From Symbiodinium natans (taxonomy: Eukaryota > Sar > Dinophyceae > Suessiales > Symbiodiniaceae), in the NCBI GenBank assembly GCA_905221605.1, contig CAJNDS010002823.1, positions 717,001-762,469 of the forward strand: a stretch of DNA of 45,469 bases. The letters run 5' to 3'. This document shows positions 41,628 to 45,469 of the stretch, in pieces. Both the position numbers and the translations under genes were made by a program. Each line of letters begins with the position of its first letter. The first letter of the stretch is position 1. The notes beneath the pieces were generated by a model that was not told where the DNA came from, did not search any database, and was given only the letters and a program-made list of their open reading frames with translations.

Positions 41628-41668
41628 GGGTTTAGGGTTTAGGGTTTAGGGTTTAGGGTTTGGGGTAA
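41628..41668 (+). repeat. Interstitial telomeric array (TTTAGGG, 5-6 units)
   Basis: Perfect units, the last being TTTGGGG. Confidence 0.95.
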
Positions 41669-41819
41669 ACCCTAAAAAACAGGGAATGAGGGCCTACTAC
41701 TCTGGGTCCGAGTGATCAAATCTTCCGAGAACAGATCTCCAAGCGTCTCCAACCTCTAACCGCATCACTCCACGCAAGACCGGGTACGCTCAAACTCCTC
41801 TGCACCCTGAAAAACATCC

Positions 41820-41905
41820 AACCCTAAACCCTAAACCCTAAACCCTAAACCCTAAACTCTAAACCCTAAACCCTAAACCCTAAACCCTAAACCCTAGACC
41901 CTAAT
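41820..41905 (-). repeat. Interstitial telomeric array (CCCTAAA, 12 units)
   Basis: Perfect heptamers with single ACTCTAA and CCCTAGA variants. Confidence 0.96.
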
Positions 41906-42009
41906 CATTAGACCTTGCAGCTCCAAGTTCTGAACTTTGCAGGGCTGGCCACCTCACGGCGTCGGCAGATGCCCGCACTGTTGTTGGCCCCACAAAGGCC
42001 TGGCAGCTG

Positions 42010-42055
42010 GGGGTTTGGGGTTTGGGGTTTGGGGTTTAGGGTTTAGGGTTTAGGG
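42010..42055 (+). repeat. Graded telomere-like array, TTTGGGG to TTTAGGG
   Basis: Four TTTGGGG units precede three TTTAGGG units, the same order as the array at 18270-18370. Confidence 0.9.
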
Positions 42056-42359
42056 GTAGCTTTCGTCGAGATTGATCTAAGTGTCCAGTGCCCTGGTCCA
42101 ACAAAGTGATGAGATTCTCCTGTACTAGCGTTATGATCCACCAAAACCTGCCTGTACGTTCTGCAAAACAAGGCCGTACTGTGGGGGTTGTACCTTGGAC
42201 CCTTTATAAGGGCCATGTTAGAAATATATGAAGGGGAACATTGAGGGGTGCAAACTTAGGGGTACGAGTCTTAATCCCTTGACGTAAAGTGCTCCGGCCA
42301 CAGGCAACGTCTATCCGTGCTCCTCTATGAACCCTAAACCCCAAACCCTAAACCCTCAA

Positions 42360-43290
42360 GCCCCTGTAACTTGAAATTATTTTAAAAAGATAAAAAAACT
42401 TTCCTCGAAGCTCCTTGAAACTCCTCGAAACTTTCCCCGGACCTGAACCCTGAATAATTTCAATAAACCCTAAACCATAAACCTTGTTGCATCGCTACTA
42501 CAAGCCGACACGCCCCAACACGGCTCAACCCTATCAACTTGAAGGTTCATCGCTCATCCCTATAAACTTTAAGGTTCATGGAAAGTTCTAAGTAAGGGTA
42601 TAATGTTAACCTCACATCTATAAATGGGGTGGTAATTGCAATATTCGCCGGGCCAGCGGGCCCCAGCCGAAGACTACTTTCCATTACGGGAGGTTTCCGG
42701 GCCGAAATCTATAAACAAGTCTATATAGGGGGGTCCGGTGAGAATAATCATGGGGTGACAACTGCAATATGTTTCTGGCCAGAAATGCAAAATGTTACTG
42801 AAAATGGCTTAAGAGTTCCATTGCACAGAAAACTTTTCAGCTGAGCTGGCTTGAAGAGAGCAAGCAGAACCCTTCAAGACAAAGCAGAGCAGACCCTGAC
42901 AGCTGACCCTCCCCCCAGACCCCCAGAAGACCCCCAGATTCCAACTATTGACACCCCCTCTTTTTTTTGACCCCTCCAAACCCCGGGGACCAAAACAAGA
43001 TTGGGGGGGTTTATTAAAGCGACGATAACATTATATATATATGTATATCCAACTAATCACGCAGGAACGTCCAAGTAACCCAACCCCTCACCTCTAAGAG
43101 TCGCCACAGCAGCCCAATCGCGCGAAGAACCAGCCAATCAACCGACCAAACTCGACACCACGCAAGCCGGCAAAGGAAACAAGCAAGAAAACCAAGTAAT
43201 TAAGCCAAGCAAGACATGAGCAACACACCAGGATACTCAAACAACCAAGTCGACGAGCGGGCGTACCGACATGCAAACATGAGCAAAGCC
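42360..43290. other. Mostly unassigned segment
   Basis: Holds a short CCCTAAA patch near 42465, a family D-like single end (AAGGTTCATGGAAAGTTCTAAG) near 42571, and two related ~30-bp strings: ATGGGGTGGTAATTGCAATA near 42624 and ATGGGGTGACAACTGCAATA near 42749. A TATATATATG run lies near 43035. 43110-43265 is a degenerate CCAA/CAAG-rich stretch whose minus translation is hydrophobic, an artefact of the repeat. Confidence 0.45.
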
Positions 43291-43458
43291 CTACACACTA
43301 AACCCTAAACCCTAAACCCCCTGTTCTTCCTACAGGCGCCGCCTGCAACAGATGTCTTCACTCGCGCGCGGTGCTCAGCAGGCTGTGCTACCGTAATCAT
43401 CTCCTGTCCCACAAGCTTCGAGTTCGGGCTTCGCTCTGGTCTCAATCGGGATGTGAAA

Positions 43459-43567
43459 TATAGGGGCCTTAATAATTAGAATAGGGTTTTCGGGGTTATG
43501 TTCTTGTATTAATAGAAAAAGGGACCCTAAGGGAGTAGTATTAGAAATTATTCTGACCCCTATAGTA
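43459..43567 (+). mobile_element. Family B inverted-repeat element
   Basis: Ends TATAGGGGCCTTAATAATTA and AAATTATTCTGACCCCTATA. The interior GAATAGGGTTTTCGGGGTTAT is shared with 6735 and, inverted, 17172. A family D element follows within a few bases. Confidence 0.8.
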
Positions 43568-43569
43568 TC

Positions 43570-43680
43570 TACCTGAAGGTTCATGGGTAGTTCTAAGTAC
43601 CCTGAATAAGAGTATAGCTAATGGACAATTCTGGTTACCCTAGTGATATCCCCACTTAGAACTACCCATGAACCTCCAAG
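43570..43680. mobile_element. Family D inverted-repeat element, best-preserved copy
   Basis: GAAGGTTCATGGGTAGTTCT and AGAACTACCCATGAACCTCC are inverse with one mismatch. The stem continues a few bases inward (AAGTA / CACTT). Confidence 0.88.
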
Positions 43681-43928
43681 AAGGGTCCGAGGAACAACGT
43701 GAGGAGCTGTGAGTACTGAAGGGTGCAGGGCTTAGGGTTTAGAGTTTAGGGTGACTGGCCCGCACGCGCGCTCTTGAATTTGACCCAGCAGAATTCCGAA
43801 AAATCCTGAGTCCGCACACGCCTTAAGCCCGAAGCTCAAGCATTTCGGAGGGCCATGCGCCGGCAAGTTCTGACCACCTTCACAGGGAATTGCCCCCCAA
43901 ACTTAGGGACTTGCACTCCGGCACTGAT

Positions 43929-44038
43929 CTACTGTTTGCTTAAGAACCCCCAAAAGAATAAAAATCATAATACTCCCTATATTACCCTCAATAAGGAAGA
44001 ATATTCTTATTTTTTGGGGGTTCTTAAGCAATTAGTAG
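43929..44038. mobile_element. Family A inverted-repeat element
   Basis: Ends CTACTGTTTGCTTAAGAACC and GGTTCTTAAGCAATTAGTAG. The interior CCCTATATTACCCTCAATAAGG is shared. The surrounding 74-codon frame (43855-44079) is an accident of this insertion. Confidence 0.88.
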
Positions 44039-44086
44039 TGATGCTATCAACAGTTTCACCAGGAGAAGAAGAGTGTTGATGGTGCC

Positions 44087-44200
44087 GCCATATGGGGCTT
44101 TACGAAAACAGGGGTACCCGTTTGGGGGGTTCGTATTAAGGACTATACTATTTGGGTGTCTATTATAGGGGCACCCTATTTTCGTAAACCCCCATATGGC
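44087..44200. mobile_element. Family I inverted-repeat element
   Basis: GCCATATGGGGCTTTACGAAAA and TTTTCGTAAACCCCCATATGGC pair over more than 20 bp. The inner AGGGGTACCC / GGGGCACCCT pairs less well. Only one copy seen in this window. Confidence 0.85.
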
Positions 44201-44238
44201 TCAGAGAGTTCAGAGTGTGGGAGGATTGCGATGCATAG

Positions 44239-44310
44239 GTTTAGGGTTTAGGGTTCAGGGTTCAGGGTTTAGGGTTTAGGGTTTAGGGTTTAGGGTTTAG
44301 GGTTTAGGGG
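44239..44310 (+). repeat. Interstitial telomeric array (TTTAGGG, about 10 units)
   Basis: Two TTCAGGG variants near the left, perfect units at the right. Confidence 0.95.
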
Positions 44311-44431
44311 GTTCTGGATTGCGTGTGAAGCTGTGTACGATTGGACCTAACCCTGCCTGCAAGCCTTTCTTCCAAGACCCTACACACCTTTAGCCCTTAA
44401 AGAAGCTTCAATCCTCTAAAGCCCCTGAAAG

Positions 44432-44506
44432 AAACCCTAAACCCTAAACCCTAAACCCTAAACCCTCAACCCTAAACCCTAAACCCTAAACCCTAAACCC
44501 TAAACC
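44432..44506 (-). repeat. Interstitial telomeric array (CCCTAAA, about 10 units)
   Basis: Perfect units with one CCCTCAA. It faces the array at 44239 in opposite orientation across about 120 bp. Confidence 0.95.
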
Positions 44507-44662
44507 ACCCCCCACACCTCAAACGCGCCGATGGGAAGCATCAGGTGGGGCCATCTTCTGGCACCTTCTTCCCATCGCCATGCTTGGTGGGCTTACCCCC
44601 ATTCTTCCTGGGCAGTCAAGGCGTAACAGTGTGTATAAATCCGAAGCCCTCAACCTCATTAT

Positions 44663-44772
44663 GAACCCTAAACCCTAAACCCCTCAACCCTAAACTGCCC
44701 TAAGCCCTAAGCCCTAAATCCTAAACCCTAAACCCTAAACCTTAGCCCTAAACCCTAAACCCTAAACCCTCA
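44663..44772 (-). repeat. Degenerate interstitial telomeric array
   Basis: CCCTAAA with CCCTAAG, TCCTAAA and CCTTAGC variants, about 14 units. The last telomeric block in the window. Confidence 0.92.
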
Positions 44773-44882
44773 GGTTTCTGAAGTTCCAACGTTCAGGGTC
44801 TTCCGGGTTTGGACAGTCGTGGGTTTCCTAGCAGGCCCATGTTGTGGGTCCCACGTGACCTGTCGCCTCCATCTCGTTCGCT

Positions 44883-44883
44883 T

Positions 44884-44914
<31 letters not shown>

Positions 44915-44946
44915 GTATGTATGTATGTATATGTATGTATGTGTAT
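44883..44946. repeat. (TA)n / (TATG)n microsatellite
   Basis: TA repeats pass into GTAT tetramers over about 64 bp. Confidence 0.95.
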
Positions 44947-45029
44947 TAATTTATTTATTCCCCACCCTCGGTGTGGGGTTGTTAGACTTTAAACTCAACT
45001 CTTCTCCTCGCCCGGTCTACTCCTCGCTC

Positions 45030-45285
45030 ATCCCTGGAGTGCCCAACTCCAAAGTGTCTTCAGAGTGCCCTCTAGAGTGTCCCTGGAGTGCCCAACCCCA
45101 GAGAACCCCGGGTGCCCAACCCCAGAGTGTCGCCGGAGTGCCCAGCCCCAGAGTCTCCCACCCCAAAGTCTCCAACCCCAGAGTCTCCCTGGAGTGAACA
45201 ACCCCAGAAGCCCAACTCGTCCCCGGAGTGCGCAGTTTGGAGTGCCCAGCCGCTGGAGTGCCCAACCCCAGAGTATCTCTACCAA
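45030..45285. repeat. GAGTGCCCAACCCCA minisatellite
   Basis: Degenerate units of about 15-24 bp built on GGAGTGCCCAACCCCAGAGT fill about 250 bp. The Pro/Ser-rich plus frame and Gly/Trp/Leu-rich minus frames are translated repeat and are not called as genes. Confidence 0.85.
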
Positions 45286-45469
45286 GAGAGGGTGGGGATG
45301 GTCGAAGTGCTTTTTTTACACTGCGTGTCGCGAAAGCGCGGCAGGGACGTACTTTTCCTATGGGAGCTGTCGCCCGGCACGCAGGCATAAACTCAGGATT
45401 GTTTTCTTTTGGGGGGGATACGGAGCTTCAAACCCGACCCAGAGGCAGGAAGCACGCAGGCCTTGGGAC
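45286..45469. other. Unassigned right end
   Basis: No repeat family or gene is recognised. The window ends here in mixed-composition DNA. Confidence 0.4.

Noticed and set aside
42629-42844. 71-codon frame beginning MVIAIFAGPAG
   Set aside because: No family is recognised, and part of the text comes from two related ~30-bp strings. I kept it only as unassigned sequence.
43094-43276. Hydrophobic minus-strand frame resembling a membrane protein
   Set aside because: The DNA is a degenerate CCAA/CAAG-rich stretch, which on the other strand gives Leu/Val/Gly/Trp codons by composition.
45017-45390. Frames on both strands near the right end
   Set aside because: They translate the GAGTGCCCAACCCCA minisatellite in several frames.
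10-45460. Window as a chromosome end (true telomere)
   Set aside because: No terminal array exists. The blocks are short, internal and in both orientations.
1-45469. tRNA, rRNA or spliced-leader RNA genes and spliced-leader relics
   Set aside because: Reading by eye I found no cloverleaf with A/B boxes, no rRNA-like text and no dinoflagellate leader string. A covariance-model scan would be needed to exclude them.

Overview
The window looks like nuclear DNA of a microbial eukaryote, most likely an alga. The main reason is that plant/algal-type telomere heptamers (TTTAGGG/CCCTAAA) occur as short blocks at roughly 70 internal sites, in both orientations. A dinoflagellate (for example Symbiodiniaceae), a cryptophyte or another TTTAGGG-telomere lineage would fit. 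I saw no spliced-leader relic or recognisable host gene that would settle this, so the taxonomic guess is weak. No open reading frame gave a confident family match. The longest is 200 codons, and most short frames are products of repeats.

Layout. (1) 1-380 is unassigned flank, followed by AT-rich simple sequence and a C18 tract (380-574). (2) 730-1700 is a ~200-bp tandem satellite whose unit is mostly one long hairpin plus a perfect 28-bp palindrome. (3) 1640-3100 is AT-rich and carries, on the minus strand, broken reading frames. One stretch faintly resembles double-jelly-roll capsid proteins of Polinton-like viruses. (4) 3290-27040 is a mosaic of telomeric blocks, C-run/A-run homopolymers and many short inverted-repeat elements. 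I sort these into about ten MITE-like families, A to J, with repeated nesting. (5) 27050-31690 is almost free of telomeric repeats, GC-richer, and holds a diverged direct duplication and unassigned frames. (6) 31690-33520 is telomeric mosaic, including an octamer (TTTTAGGG-type) array. (7) 33520-39640 is a second repeat-poor island with the longest reading frame and a candidate first exon. (8) 39650-40385 is a ~42-bp minisatellite. (9) 40780-44775 is again telomeric/MITE mosaic. (10) 44880-45285 is a TA microsatellite followed by a GAGTGCCCAACCCCA minisatellite.

The most interesting structure is the relation between inverted-repeat elements and low-complexity insertions. In at least three hairpin elements a telomeric block or a poly-C tract sits near the apex of the hairpin. 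In family A the C/A junction at the element end has grown into long C-run/A-run composites in some copies. In family C the outer ends read AACCCTA, a near-telomeric heptamer, and one copy runs straight into a ~100-bp telomeric array. This suggests that telomeric and homopolymer tracts are born at, or inserted into, breaks of hairpin elements. The family boundaries and this mechanism are my inference from reading the sequence by eye.
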